Positions 54,066-61,973 of a DNA stretch of 64,000 nucleotides are shown piece after piece. The stretch lies in NCBI RefSeq assembly GCF_000155595.1, contig NZ_DS989904.1, positions 380,477 to 444,476 on the forward strand, written 5' to 3'. The position numbers were made by a program, and so were the translations under genes. The notes below the pieces were generated by a model that searched no databases, had not been told where the DNA came from, and was given only the letters and a program-made list of their open reading frames with translations. Position 1 is the first letter of the stretch, and every line of letters starts with the position of its first letter. The stretch is from Synechococcus sp. PCC 7335 (GTDB lineage: Bacteria > Cyanobacteriota > Cyanobacteriia > Phormidesmidales > Phormidesmidaceae).

Positions 54066-54107
54066 ATAAGAGGCTACGGCAACAGTTCATCAGTCGTAGC
54101 CCCTTAT
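54066..54107. terminator. Bidirectional hairpin between convergent genes
   Basis: GGCTACG (54072-54078) pairs with CGTAGCC (54095-54101), and the flanking ATAAG and CTTAT extend the stem after one mismatch. It lies between the convergent DUF4383 and DUF202 genes, each within about 100 bp. Confidence 0.65.
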
Positions 54108-54160
54108 CGTATTAACTTTAATGTGTAGTTGTTTTCTTGGGCATAGTGCTTTTGCCAGCG

Positions 54161-54583
54161 CTATCTATTCAAGCTAGAAACTCGCCTTTTAAAATCGAAA
54201 AGCAAAGCGGACGGTTTTGGACTAGCAGAACGCTGACCTAGAAGAAGAGGAATACTTAAAAGACCTAACAGAGTAACCAATCCAGCCAATATCCAAATGG
54301 TCCAACGGTCAGGCTGATATGAACCGCGCTCAATCTGATGAAACACTTGATTATAGCGCCAGCCAGCTAAGACGATGATAGCTACGCCTGAAACCACAAG
54401 GCCAAGACCTAATAATTGTGAGTTAGCTGCTGACACCTCAGAAGTTCCATTGTTAGATTGAAACTCTTGTAGAAAAAGGCCAAAGCGGGCGATCGCAAAC
54501 CCAAACCCGATTAGAGAAATCGACGTCCTTAGCCAAGCTAGAAATGTTCGCTCGTTGGCCTGATGTTCTCTTTGTCGGTCCAT
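54161..54583 (-). CDS. DUF202 (YidH-like) membrane protein
   Basis: A 140-residue protein. The DUF202 signature NERTFLAWLRTSISLIGFGF (residues 11-30) starts the first helix. Two more helices follow (LLGLGLVVSGVAIIVLAGW and WTIWILAGLVTLLGLLSI). It is an inner-membrane protein of unknown function. It starts at ATG 54583, 80 bp downstream of the metal-responsive repressor gene on the same strand. Confidence 0.88.
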   Translation of the reverse strand: MDRQREHQANERTFLAWLRTSISLIGFGFAIARFGLFLQEFQSNNGTSEVSAANSQLLGLGLVVSGVAIIVLAGWRYNQVFHQIERGSYQPDRWTIWILAGLVTLLGLLSIPLLLGQRSASPKPSALLFDFKRRVSSLNR

Positions 54584-54663
54584 AAAGAATTTAGCCTTGA
54601 AGCATTTACCTTAGGCAAACAATCGCCTTAGCATACCTCAAAAGACAACTCCAAAATCTGTTT

Positions 54664-54984
54664 CTAAATGGCAAAGCGGTCTAGAGCGGTCTTTAGCGCT
54701 TCTATCTCTTCTTCAATATTGCCTTCGGCAGCAGCTCTGGTAATGCACTCGCTCAAGTGCTCATCCAAAATCATTCGAGCTACTCGGTCTAATCCACCAC
54801 GCACTGCGGCTACTTGAATCAAAACATCTGGACACGGCCTATTTTCCTGAACCATTGTCTTGATACCGCGAATATGGCCTTCCAAACGCGACAATCGATT
54901 TACAAGTTTCTTTAAAGAGTCTTCGCTATGAACGTGAGGATGCGGACTCTGATGACTAGGTAGGTTCAAACTAGGTAGGTTCAA
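54664..54984 (-). CDS. CsoR/RcnR/InrS-family metal-responsive repressor
   Basis: A 106-residue all-helical repressor (DUF156). The hallmark LVNRLSRLEGHIRGIKTMVQ is followed by the metal-site residues Cys (RPCPDVLIQ), His (DEHLSEC) and Cys. The N-terminus is His-rich (HQSPHPHVHSED), as in the nickel sensor InrS and RcnR rather than copper CsoR. The best match is a nickel/cobalt sensor controlling the facing transport genes (inference). There is no nearby ATG; the start is TTG 54984, and TTG 54969 lies in a second copy of a 15-bp tandem duplication that contains the start codon. Confidence 0.85.
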   Translation of the reverse strand: MNLPSLNLPSHQSPHPHVHSEDSLKKLVNRLSRLEGHIRGIKTMVQENRPCPDVLIQVAAVRGGLDRVARMILDEHLSECITRAAAEGNIEEEIEALKTALDRFAI

Positions 54985-55385
54985 ATGGGAATGGTTGAAA
55001 GGATGATAATAGAAAAACTATAGGCAAAAGAACCAGCAGTTCAAAAGACCAAACTGAGGAATCATTAAGTAAAAAACTAACAAGAAAATAACAATCAAAA
55101 ACTCAAGATCAGATCACAGATCCTTAGATCCTAGAGCCTTAGAAAGCCTTAGTCACAAAACCTTGGAAAGCACCCACGTACACGATAATAACAATAGTGA
55201 CCGAATGGCTGATACGGATTGCTAGGTTTTAGGATAACGACATCAGTCTCAAAATTCCCATCTTTTTGTTATCTCTTAATGAAGGCTTTACTCCTTGATC
55301 CCCCCCGGGGCATTGCAAGGCTAGAAGTAATGTCTGATGATAAATCGAACTCTATATGAGCAAAATGAGCAAACGGGAAGACAGT
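54985..55385. other. About 400-bp divergent control region of the metal locus
   Basis: This lies between the repressor and the first transport-locus gene. It contains the C7G4 operator candidate at 55296-55314. Repeated CTTAGAT/CCTTAG motifs occur around 55120-55150. No cobalamin riboswitch core (GCCACTG-type box) is visible, and there is no ORF. Confidence 0.5.
55296..55314 (+). promoter_or_regulatory. Candidate operator for the CsoR/InrS-type repressor
   Basis: The sequence TTGATCCCCCCCGGGGCATT contains seven C and four G in a row, flanked by AT. CsoR/RcnR/InrS proteins recognise G/C tracts flanked by AT-containing inverted half-sites. This is the only such tract in the divergent region and lies 72-90 bp before the first transport-locus gene. 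The assignment is inference from family knowledge. Confidence 0.55.
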
Positions 55386-56330
55386 ATGGGTAATCGAATC
55401 TTGCTAGGTCTAAGAAAGCAAGAGTATGGGCTATCTTACATAGGAAGCCTCTCAAGAGGTATGGCACTAGGTGCAGTAGCTGTGATGATGACCGCCACGT
55501 TTGGCTGTAGTGATAGCCCAACTCAAGTCGACAGCCTTGCTGATGATCAACCTGCTGACAATCAAGTAGATGAAAGCCCTAGCGCTGCGGCCACAGACGC
55601 CTCTGGGACGTTAGAGATACGGGCTAATGGAGAAGACTTTGTCCGTCAGGGATTTGTTTCTAAAGATGGCTGGGAAATTGAGTTTGATCATGTCTATGTG
55701 ACGCTAGCCGATATCACTGCTAGCCAAAGCGATCCCCCTTTTGAACCGGGGAAAGGAGAACTCGTTGCTCAGCAGCAGGCTAAGCTGAGTGAACCCGTTA
55801 CAGTGGATCTAGCTGCTGGCGATGAGAGTGCAGAACCAGTACTAGTTGGTGAGATTACTTCGGCTCCAGCAGGTCGCTATAACGCACTGTCATGGGCACT
55901 GACCCCAGCAACAGAAGGTCCTTCGGCTGGCTATCCGCTGATGCTAGTCGGTAGCGCCACCAAAGCTGATACTGCAGACGCCACACCGATTGATTTTCAA
56001 ATGCGTCTGAGTGAGACCTATGGTTTTACCTGCGGTGATTTTGTGGGCGATACTCGCAAAGGAATTTTAACTGCCGATAAACCCGCCGATTTAGAGGCAA
56101 CTTTTCACTTTGACCATATATTTGGTGATGCGGACGCGCCAGCTACTGATGAAATCAACACAGGTGCGTTAGGCTTTGAACCTATTGCTCAGCTCGCTGA
56201 GGAGGGCGTGGTAGATGTGGATAGTGAGCAGCTAGAACAGTCACTGTCAGCATCAGATTATCAAACGTTACAGAGTGTGTTGCCCAGCTTGGGTCACGTC
56301 GGGGAGGGTCATTGCGAACTGATCGAGTAA
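55386..56330 (+). CDS. Exported lipoprotein-like protein of the metal-transport locus
   Basis: About 314 residues from ATG 55386, chosen because GGGAAG is correctly spaced; ATG 55356 has none. The N-terminal hydrophobic stretch (MALGAVAVMMTATFGC) ends in a possible but non-ideal lipobox Cys. An acidic linker follows, then a beta-rich domain: GWEIEFDHVYVTLADITAS, APAGRYNALSWAL and ATFHFDHIFGD. It recalls DUF4382-type lipoproteins. Several His and acidic residues (FHFDHIFGDADAP) suit metal binding. It overlaps the next gene by 19 bp, so it belongs to the transport operon. The function is not established. Confidence 0.65.
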   Translation: MGNRILLGLRKQEYGLSYIGSLSRGMALGAVAVMMTATFGCSDSPTQVDSLADDQPADNQVDESPSAAATDASGTLEIRANGEDFVRQGFVSKDGWEIEFDHVYVTLADITASQSDPPFEPGKGELVAQQQAKLSEPVTVDLAAGDESAEPVLVGEITSAPAGRYNALSWALTPATEGPSAGYPLMLVGSATKADTADATPIDFQMRLSETYGFTCGDFVGDTRKGILTADKPADLEATFHFDHIFGDADAPATDEINTGALGFEPIAQLAEEGVVDVDSEQLEQSLSASDYQTLQSVLPSLGHVGEGHCELIE

Positions 56331-56917
56331 AATTTTTAGTCTCCGTGCTGCTTTTGACTGTCGGCTCGGTGCTCTCAAGAGGTCCTAGCGCCCAGGCTCA
56401 CGGCGCCGTCGTTGAAGTAAATCCCGCTTCGGTCGAAATCAAGGCTGTTTTCGATACTGGAGAACCGATGAGCGACGCCCAAGTTCTAGTCTATTCGCCT
56501 ACGGATTTGTCAACGCCTGTGGCTAGCGGACAGACTGACAGTGAGGGACGCTTTCTATTCTCACCTGAACCTGATCAAGCAGTAGCAGAGTCACAGAGTG
56601 GCCGTTGGGAGGTCACAGTCAGAAAGGCTGGACACGGTCAAGTGACTACCTTTGAGCTAGGAAAGGGCGTTTTGCAACCGGTGGGTACTGATCCATCTAC
56701 CGGGCGTTCACCGCAGTTTGCGACTCAGCAGTGGATTAGCATTGCTGCAATTATTTGGGGATTTGTTGGCACAGCACTTTTTTTCAAAGCTCGCGCCGAT
56801 CAGTCTAGGCGTCTTCGTCTAGGGGCAAACTCGGCGGAGAGCACAGCGGAGGCTTCGGCTTCCCACGTTCAATCTCCTAGCGTTCAGGCTCCTAACGTTC
56901 AAAGGAGCGATCGCTAG
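56312..56917 (+). CDS. Small periplasmic subunit-like protein of a Ni/Co ECF transporter (NikL-like)
   Basis: A 201-residue protein from TTG 56312. The signal peptide is FLVSVLLLTVGSVLSRG, with probable cleavage at AQA-HG leaving an N-terminal His. A carboxypeptidase-regulatory-like or transthyretin-like beta domain follows (EIKAVFDTGEPMSDAQVLVY, ASGQTDSEGRFLFSP). A C-terminal membrane helix (ISIAAIIWGFVGTALFF) anchors it. This is the build of NikL-type auxiliary subunits. It overlaps the upstream gene by 19 bp and cbiM by one base (TAGTG). Confidence 0.7.
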   Translation: MRTDRVKFLVSVLLLTVGSVLSRGPSAQAHGAVVEVNPASVEIKAVFDTGEPMSDAQVLVYSPTDLSTPVASGQTDSEGRFLFSPEPDQAVAESQSGRWEVTVRKAGHGQVTTFELGKGVLQPVGTDPSTGRSPQFATQQWISIAAIIWGFVGTALFFKARADQSRRLRLGANSAESTAEASASHVQSPSVQAPNVQRSDR

Positions 56918-57582
56918 TGCATATCCCAGATGGCATCGTTCCAGCACAAGTTTGTATTGCAGGCTATGGGGTGACGGGCCTTTTTACCTGGTATTCACTG
57001 CGTCAAATCAATAAACGGAGCGATCCTAGTGTCAAGATTCCTAAAGCCTCTTTACTCACAGCGGCCTTCTTTGTTGCCTCTTCTATCTATATTCCGATCC
57101 CACCTAGCAGTGTTCATCTGGTGTTGAATGGTCTTCTAGGCGTTGTGCTAGGCTATTTTGCGTTTCCAGCGATTTTAATTGGGCTATTTTTTCAGGCCCT
57201 AATGGTTGGCCACGGTGGACTAACGACTCTAGGCATAAATGCCAGCATGATGGGGCTTCCGGCATTGCTGGCCTACTATATCTTTCAGCTAAGAACGGTT
57301 GGAAATCGAAAAAAAGAGACCGCAAATGAACGGGGCACCAAACTAAGAGTGGGCTTTTTCGCTTTCTTAGGCGGCGCAGTTGGCCTGTTTCTCGCTGCGC
57401 TGATTTTTACGGGGATCGTAATTACGACGGTGCCGGCTGAGTTCGACTTCGAGACGGAGAGAGCAGCGATCACAGCACTGCTACTTTTGCATGTTCCCCT
57501 TGCCCTGTTAGAAGGAACTTTTACAGCAATGCTGGCTACCTTTTTGTATCGAGTGAAGCCAGAACTATTAGCGGGGAGATAG
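56917..57582 (+). CDS. cbiM: CbiM/NikM substrate-binding subunit of a Ni/Co ECF transporter
   Basis: A 221-residue membrane S-component. It begins exactly MHIPDGIVPAQ from GTG 56917; the Met1-His2 N-terminus coordinates Ni or Co in this family, which fixes the start. Six to seven helices follow, including PPSSVHLVLNGLLGVVLGYF and FFQALMVGHGGLTTLGINAS, with the second conserved metal-site His in VHLVLNG. Ni versus Co specificity is not decidable by reading; the InrS-like repressor and lack of a B12 riboswitch favour nickel. It is followed by cbiQ at 57590. Confidence 0.9.
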   Translation: MHIPDGIVPAQVCIAGYGVTGLFTWYSLRQINKRSDPSVKIPKASLLTAAFFVASSIYIPIPPSSVHLVLNGLLGVVLGYFAFPAILIGLFFQALMVGHGGLTTLGINASMMGLPALLAYYIFQLRTVGNRKKETANERGTKLRVGFFAFLGGAVGLFLAALIFTGIVITTVPAEFDFETERAAITALLLLHVPLALLEGTFTAMLATFLYRVKPELLAGR

Positions 57583-57589
57583 CAAATCT

Positions 57590-58381
57590 ATGGCTATGGC
57601 CAACTTTGAAACTTATGTCAGCGGGCGATCGCGTCTGCATAGCTGGACGCCAAGGCTAAAGCTAGTCAGCTTGGGCTTGCTGATGTTTGCCTTTGCCGCT
57701 ATCAGAGGGCTTCCTCTGGTGTTGCCGATGCTGTGTTTTACGGCGATTTTGTATTTCCTTTCCGAGCTCCCTTTTTCTTTCTTGCTCAAACGATTGCGCT
57801 ATCCAGGACTGTTCATCCTTATGGTGGTCCTGGTTTTACCTTTCTCCTCTGGAGAGACGATCCTCTGGCAGTGGGGCGCTCTGGCTTTACGTCAAGAAGG
57901 CGTCGAAGCTATGGTACTAATCGTGGGTCGCTTTCTTTCTATTTTGACGCTAGGGTTTGTTTTGCTAGGGACTACGCCTTTCGTGACTTTGCTGCGGGCA
58001 CTGCGATCGCTAGGCTTACCCAATTTGATTGCAGATATGACCCTATTGACCTATCGCTACCTGTTTGAAACCGCAGAAATGCTCAGTACCATGCAGCGCT
58101 CAATGCGACTAAGAGGATTCGGACAGCAGCGTCGTCGGTTTAGATTACAGCGTCAGGATTTGCAGAGACTTGCAGGACTGTTAGGCACTTTGCTAATCCG
58201 CAGCTATGAGCGCTCTGAGCGCGTGTATAAAGCAATGCAGCTACGTGGCTACGGACAGCTAAAGCAACCTGTACTAAAGGCATCAGTCGATAGTAGCAGT
58301 GTACTGTTAACCGGGCTTTGTATCATTGCAGCGCTAAGCTTTGTGGTCGCAGACTTTTCTTTATCAGCTCCAAACCTATAA
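57590..58381 (+). CDS. cbiQ: CbiQ/EcfT transmembrane coupling subunit
   Basis: A 263-residue membrane protein. Its two coupling motifs contacting the ATPase are MRLRGFG (about residue 173) and MQLRGYG (about 215), the duplicated Ala-Arg-Gly-type signatures of EcfT. Hydrophobic helices precede them (LGLLMFAFAAIRGLPLVLPM and LGFVLLGTTPFVTLL). It starts at ATG 57590, with GGGGAGA as ribosome site. It is in one operon with cbiM, with a 7-bp gap. Confidence 0.9.
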   Translation: MAMANFETYVSGRSRLHSWTPRLKLVSLGLLMFAFAAIRGLPLVLPMLCFTAILYFLSELPFSFLLKRLRYPGLFILMVVLVLPFSSGETILWQWGALALRQEGVEAMVLIVGRFLSILTLGFVLLGTTPFVTLLRALRSLGLPNLIADMTLLTYRYLFETAEMLSTMQRSMRLRGFGQQRRRFRLQRQDLQRLAGLLGTLLIRSYERSERVYKAMQLRGYGQLKQPVLKASVDSSSVLLTGLCIIAALSFVVADFSLSAPNL

Positions 58382-58599
58382 TCTTTTTTACTTATAAATT
58401 CTTTTCAATTCATGCACTCCTATAAGATGAATCTCTTCTAAGCAATCCTTTTGTCAGTGCTAGAGTAGATAAGCTCTTTTGAGTACCGGCTATTAGCCAT
58501 AGTTAGCGTTAGGTTAGCGCTAGTTAAAACACTGTTTAAAACGACCCTTAAAACTCGTCTCATAAAGTATGGTCAAAGTAGACGTCAGGATAGTCCTCA

Positions 58600-59571
58600 A
58601 TGAGTCCAGTTTTCACGCAGCAGTCTGTAGGTGATGAAGCGCATTTAGTAGACCAGCAAGAACATTCATATTCAGAGAGTCACGCTAAAAAGAGCGGTGC
58701 AATCACGACTCAAAATCTTACCTTTCACTATCCTAACTGCGAGCCTGTTCTCGACAATGTTTCCCTATTTGTTCACAAGGGACAGCGGATTGGCATTATC
58801 GGTCACAACGGCTGTGGCAAAACGACTTTATTCATGCTGCTCTGTGGTGTGTTATCACCCACTGCAGGAGAAATTTTTCTTCTAGATCAACCGGTCAAGC
58901 CAGGAGAGTTTCGCCCAGAAGTAGCCATGCTATTTCAAGATCCAGACGATCAGCTGTTCTCTCCAACGGTGAGGGAAGATATTGCCTTTGGACCGCAAAA
59001 TATGGGCCTAGACCCAGAAGCTACTACCGCGAGAGTGAACAAAGCCCTCGCTATCACTGGAACAGATTTTTTAGCCGACCGTACGCCTCACCACCTATCA
59101 GGCGGAGAAAAGCAGATGGTGGCGATCGCCGGTCTATTGGCAATGCATCCTGAAGTCGTTTTGCTAGACGAGCCTACTGCAAGCCTAGATATGCGCACCC
59201 GTAGGCGGCTCATTAGTTTCTTGCAAAGATCGGCTGAGACGATGCTGATCTCTTCTCACGATCTGGAGTTTGTCCTAGAAGTATGCGATCGCGTCATTCT
59301 AGTCGACAACGGTCAAATTATTGCCGATGGTGATCCGCTAGACATTATGGGTGATCAGGCACTGATGGAGGAACATGGCTTAGAAAAGCCTCACTCGCTA
59401 ATTCCTCATGTCCGTCCGCATCATCGTCGCCTATCGGTCGCCAGCCGAAGTCCTGAAAGTCACGTCAACACCATCGATCACGCCATCGATTTTGAAAAGT
59501 TAGGGACCACAAAGTCAGAGACCACAAAGACTGAGGCCAAGCGCGGCCAGATCAAAAACGAGCAGAGATAG
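58600..59571 (+). CDS. cbiO: CbiO ATPase subunit of the Ni/Co ECF transporter
   Basis: A 323-residue ABC ATPase. Walker A is GHNGCGKTTL (about 64-73), the Q-loop MLFQDPDDQLF is typical of CbiO/EcfA, the signature is LSGGEKQMVAIAGLL, and Walker B is VVLLDEPTASLD, followed by the switch His in SSHDLEFVL. N-terminal (about 35) and C-terminal (about 60) extensions go beyond the core; the C-terminal one has HVRPHHRR and may touch metal or be disordered. A 218-bp gap separates it from cbiQ, so a separate promoter is possible. Confidence 0.9.
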   Translation: MSPVFTQQSVGDEAHLVDQQEHSYSESHAKKSGAITTQNLTFHYPNCEPVLDNVSLFVHKGQRIGIIGHNGCGKTTLFMLLCGVLSPTAGEIFLLDQPVKPGEFRPEVAMLFQDPDDQLFSPTVREDIAFGPQNMGLDPEATTARVNKALAITGTDFLADRTPHHLSGGEKQMVAIAGLLAMHPEVVLLDEPTASLDMRTRRRLISFLQRSAETMLISSHDLEFVLEVCDRVILVDNGQIIADGDPLDIMGDQALMEEHGLEKPHSLIPHVRPHHRRLSVASRSPESHVNTIDHAIDFEKLGTTKSETTKTEAKRGQIKNEQR

Positions 59572-59682
59572 CAATTTAGAAATGATGTTGAGTTAACCGG
59601 GCACGTTGGCATGTTTCATGCCAGTGCCGTGGTTCGTTTTGGGCCTACTAGAAATTCTGTATCAGAGAGCTGTACTACTGTA

Positions 59683-61341
59683 CTAAACGTTTGCCAGGTG
59701 CCTATGTACAAACTGAACGCAGATTGAGCCTTCTCCTACCCCTGAGGCCACCCGCTTCACCGAATTATGGCGCACGTCACCGACAGCAAAGATCCCAGGC
59801 ACGTCTGTCTCTAAAAGAAAGCGATCGCGCTCTAGTGGCCATCCCCTATCCTCACTTACGTCTGGGCCTGTATAGATAAATCCTCTTTGATCACGCTGGA
59901 TGGTATCACCTAGCCATTCTGTACTTGGCGTCGCGCCAATAAAGATAAACAAGTAGCTCGTAGGAAATGTCTTTGTCTCCCCTATTTGAGAGTCTTCTAC
60001 AACGATACGGTTTAATCGCTCGTCACCCTGCGCTTCTACAACGCTATGAAACGGCATTACCCTGATATTCTCGGTGTTATCGATTTGATCGATGAGGTAC
60101 TGCGACATGCTCTTGACGAGCGATTCACCGCGGACCAGCATATTCACCTGACGAGCATATTGAGAAAAATACATCGCCGCCTGACCTGCAGAATTAGCGC
60201 CGCCGACGACGTATATTTCTTCTCCTTTGCAAGCAGGCGCTTCTGTCTTAGCCGCTCCGTAGTAGATGCCTCGCCCGGTAAATGCTTCGATCCCAGGCAC
60301 TCGTAGCCGTCGCCAGGATACACCTAGAGCCAACACCAAAGCATGACAGCTAATTTCACCACCGTCTGCTAGCGTAACAATGCGATAGTCATCTTCGATC
60401 CGTAGATCTGTGGCTGACTGTGGGGTCAAAATCTCTACCCCAAATCGTTTAGCCTGAGTCACCGCTCGCCGAGCTAAGTCATCGCCGCTAAGCCCGACCG
60501 GAAACCCCAGGTAGTTTTCGATCCGAGAGCTGGTCCCTGCTTGCCCGCCAGGTGCCTCTCGCTCTATCATCACTGTTTTCAACCCTTCCGACGCACCATA
60601 GACAGCGGCTGCAAGTCCAGCGGGGCCACCGCCAACAATCACTAAATCGTAGAATGGTTTAGCCGCCTCGGTCTGCAGGCCTACTTGCTGAGCTAGCTCT
60701 GTGACACTAGGTTGAATAAGTTTGTCCCCTTGAGCGGTAATCACCAAAGGCAAAGAGGCACTATCTGAGTTTGCGTCAGAATAGTTGATTAGCTTTTGAG
60801 CTTCTTTGTCAGTTTCAACATCTAACCAACGATAGGGAATCTGGTTTCGTGACAGGAAATCACGCAGATCGTGCGATAAAGGAGACCAGCGATCGCTAAC
60901 GACTTTCACCCCTTTAAATTCTGGTTTAAAGTGAGCTTTCCAATCTTGAATAAGATCATCTAGAACGGGATAGAGCTTTTCTTCAGGGGGGTCCCAAGGC
61001 TTGAGCAGGTAGTAGTCAAGTCTAGCGTCATTGATAGCTGAAATTGCGGCGTTAGTATCAGCATAAGCAGTGAGCAAGGCCCGCTTTGCCATTGGGAAAA
61101 CTTCGCTGCCCTGTTCTAAGAATTCGACGCCGCTCATACCTGGCATCCGCTGGTCGGCCAAAAAGAGCGCCACAGTATCACCGCGCAATTTCAGTTTTTC
61201 AGTCGTTTCTAGCGCAGCTGCGCCCGAATCAGCCCGAACGATGCGAAAGCGATCGCCATACTGCTTTCTAAGATCGCGTGAAATCGATTGGAGTACAGCC
61301 GGATCGTCATCAACGGTTAGAATAACTGGCTTATCCGCCAT
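59683..61341 (-). CDS. Response regulator fused to glutaredoxin-like and thioredoxin-reductase-like domains
   Basis: A 552-residue three-part protein. Residues 1-130 are a receiver domain with phospho-acceptor Asp63 (LADQRMPG) and Lys114. Residues about 143-210 look like a glutaredoxin/thioredoxin fold without a CxxC (SDRWSPLSHDLRDFLSRNQI). Residues about 230-552 are a TrxR-like flavoprotein with FAD motif VIVGGGPAGLAAAVYGASEG (235-254) and NAD(P)H motif VVGGANSAGQAA. The TrxR CxxC is missing; that position reads YYGAAKTEAPAC. It is therefore not a thioredoxin reductase. A UBP zinc-finger gene lies upstream on the same strand. Confidence 0.88.
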   Translation of the reverse strand: MADKPVILTVDDDPAVLQSISRDLRKQYGDRFRIVRADSGAAALETTEKLKLRGDTVALFLADQRMPGMSGVEFLEQGSEVFPMAKRALLTAYADTNAAISAINDARLDYYLLKPWDPPEEKLYPVLDDLIQDWKAHFKPEFKGVKVVSDRWSPLSHDLRDFLSRNQIPYRWLDVETDKEAQKLINYSDANSDSASLPLVITAQGDKLIQPSVTELAQQVGLQTEAAKPFYDLVIVGGGPAGLAAAVYGASEGLKTVMIEREAPGGQAGTSSRIENYLGFPVGLSGDDLARRAVTQAKRFGVEILTPQSATDLRIEDDYRIVTLADGGEISCHALVLALGVSWRRLRVPGIEAFTGRGIYYGAAKTEAPACKGEEIYVVGGANSAGQAAMYFSQYARQVNMLVRGESLVKSMSQYLIDQIDNTENIRVMPFHSVVEAQGDERLNRIVVEDSQIGETKTFPTSYLFIFIGATPSTEWLGDTIQRDQRGFIYTGPDVSEDRGWPLERDRFLLETDVPGIFAVGDVRHNSVKRVASGVGEGSICVQFVHRHLANV

Positions 61342-61494
61342 GAAAGTTTCCTGGTTGTCTTAACATGCTTTTTGACTTAATTCTTATAGCGCAACTAGAG
61401 CCAAAGCGACTAGAGCCCTTCTGTACGCGCTGAATGCGTAGCCGCTGCTCACGACTAGTCACTCACTTTCTACAAGAACTAGCGAGCTAGCTCG

Positions 61495-61761
61495 TCAGGC
61501 TTCGACGTAGGTGTTATCGATATAGCACCACAGCCAATCCTCACCTGGTTCAAAAGACTGAACGATGGGGTGATTTGTTTGGCCAAAGTGCTTGCTGGCA
61601 TGTTTGTTCTTAGAAGAATCGCAGCAGCCTACATGACCACAACTTCGACATAGCCGCAGGTGAATCCAAGTGTCACCCATCTTAAGGCATTCTTCACAGC
61701 CTTTAGCACTAGGCTCAACTGTTTCGATTTGATCGGTATGAGTACAAGCGGTCTGGGGCAT
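61495..61761 (-). CDS. UBP-type zinc finger protein
   Basis: An 88-residue protein consisting only of a ZnF-UBP domain: ACTHTDQIETVEP, GCEECLKMGDTWIHLRLC, SCGHVGCCDSSKNKHASKH and HPIVQSFEPGEDWLWCY. The Cys and His zinc ligands are all present. In eukaryotes the fold binds the ubiquitin C-terminus; bacterial stand-alone copies have no known ligand. It lies 153 bp upstream of the response-regulator/flavoprotein gene on the same strand, and the two may act together (inference). Confidence 0.9.
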   Translation of the reverse strand: MPQTACTHTDQIETVEPSAKGCEECLKMGDTWIHLRLCRSCGHVGCCDSSKNKHASKHFGQTNHPIVQSFEPGEDWLWCYIDNTYVEA

Positions 61762-61973
61762 GATCTTAATTTTCTAAGAGATTAAGCCAACATGGAGTGA
61801 GGCAGGATGCTAGGTATGGCTAGATATTATCAACCTAGCGTAGTTAACAATACCTCTCGAGTGGGAGATTTAGTTTCGCGCGCTGTAGAGTAGCTCTGCT
61901 GTAGTCAAGCTATTTGTAGTCAAGCTATTTAATAAGAGCACTTTTGGTAACAGTACCTTTAAGGATAATACCT

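Noticed and set aside
54985-55385. Cobalamin riboswitch upstream of the cbiM locus
   Set aside because: Often present before cbiM, but no GCCACTG-type B12 box or matching core was found by eye; a covariance-model search would be decisive.
59683-61341. Calling the flavoprotein a thioredoxin reductase
   Set aside because: The redox CxxC is absent and a receiver plus a Grx-like segment are fused in front; only the fold is TrxR-like.
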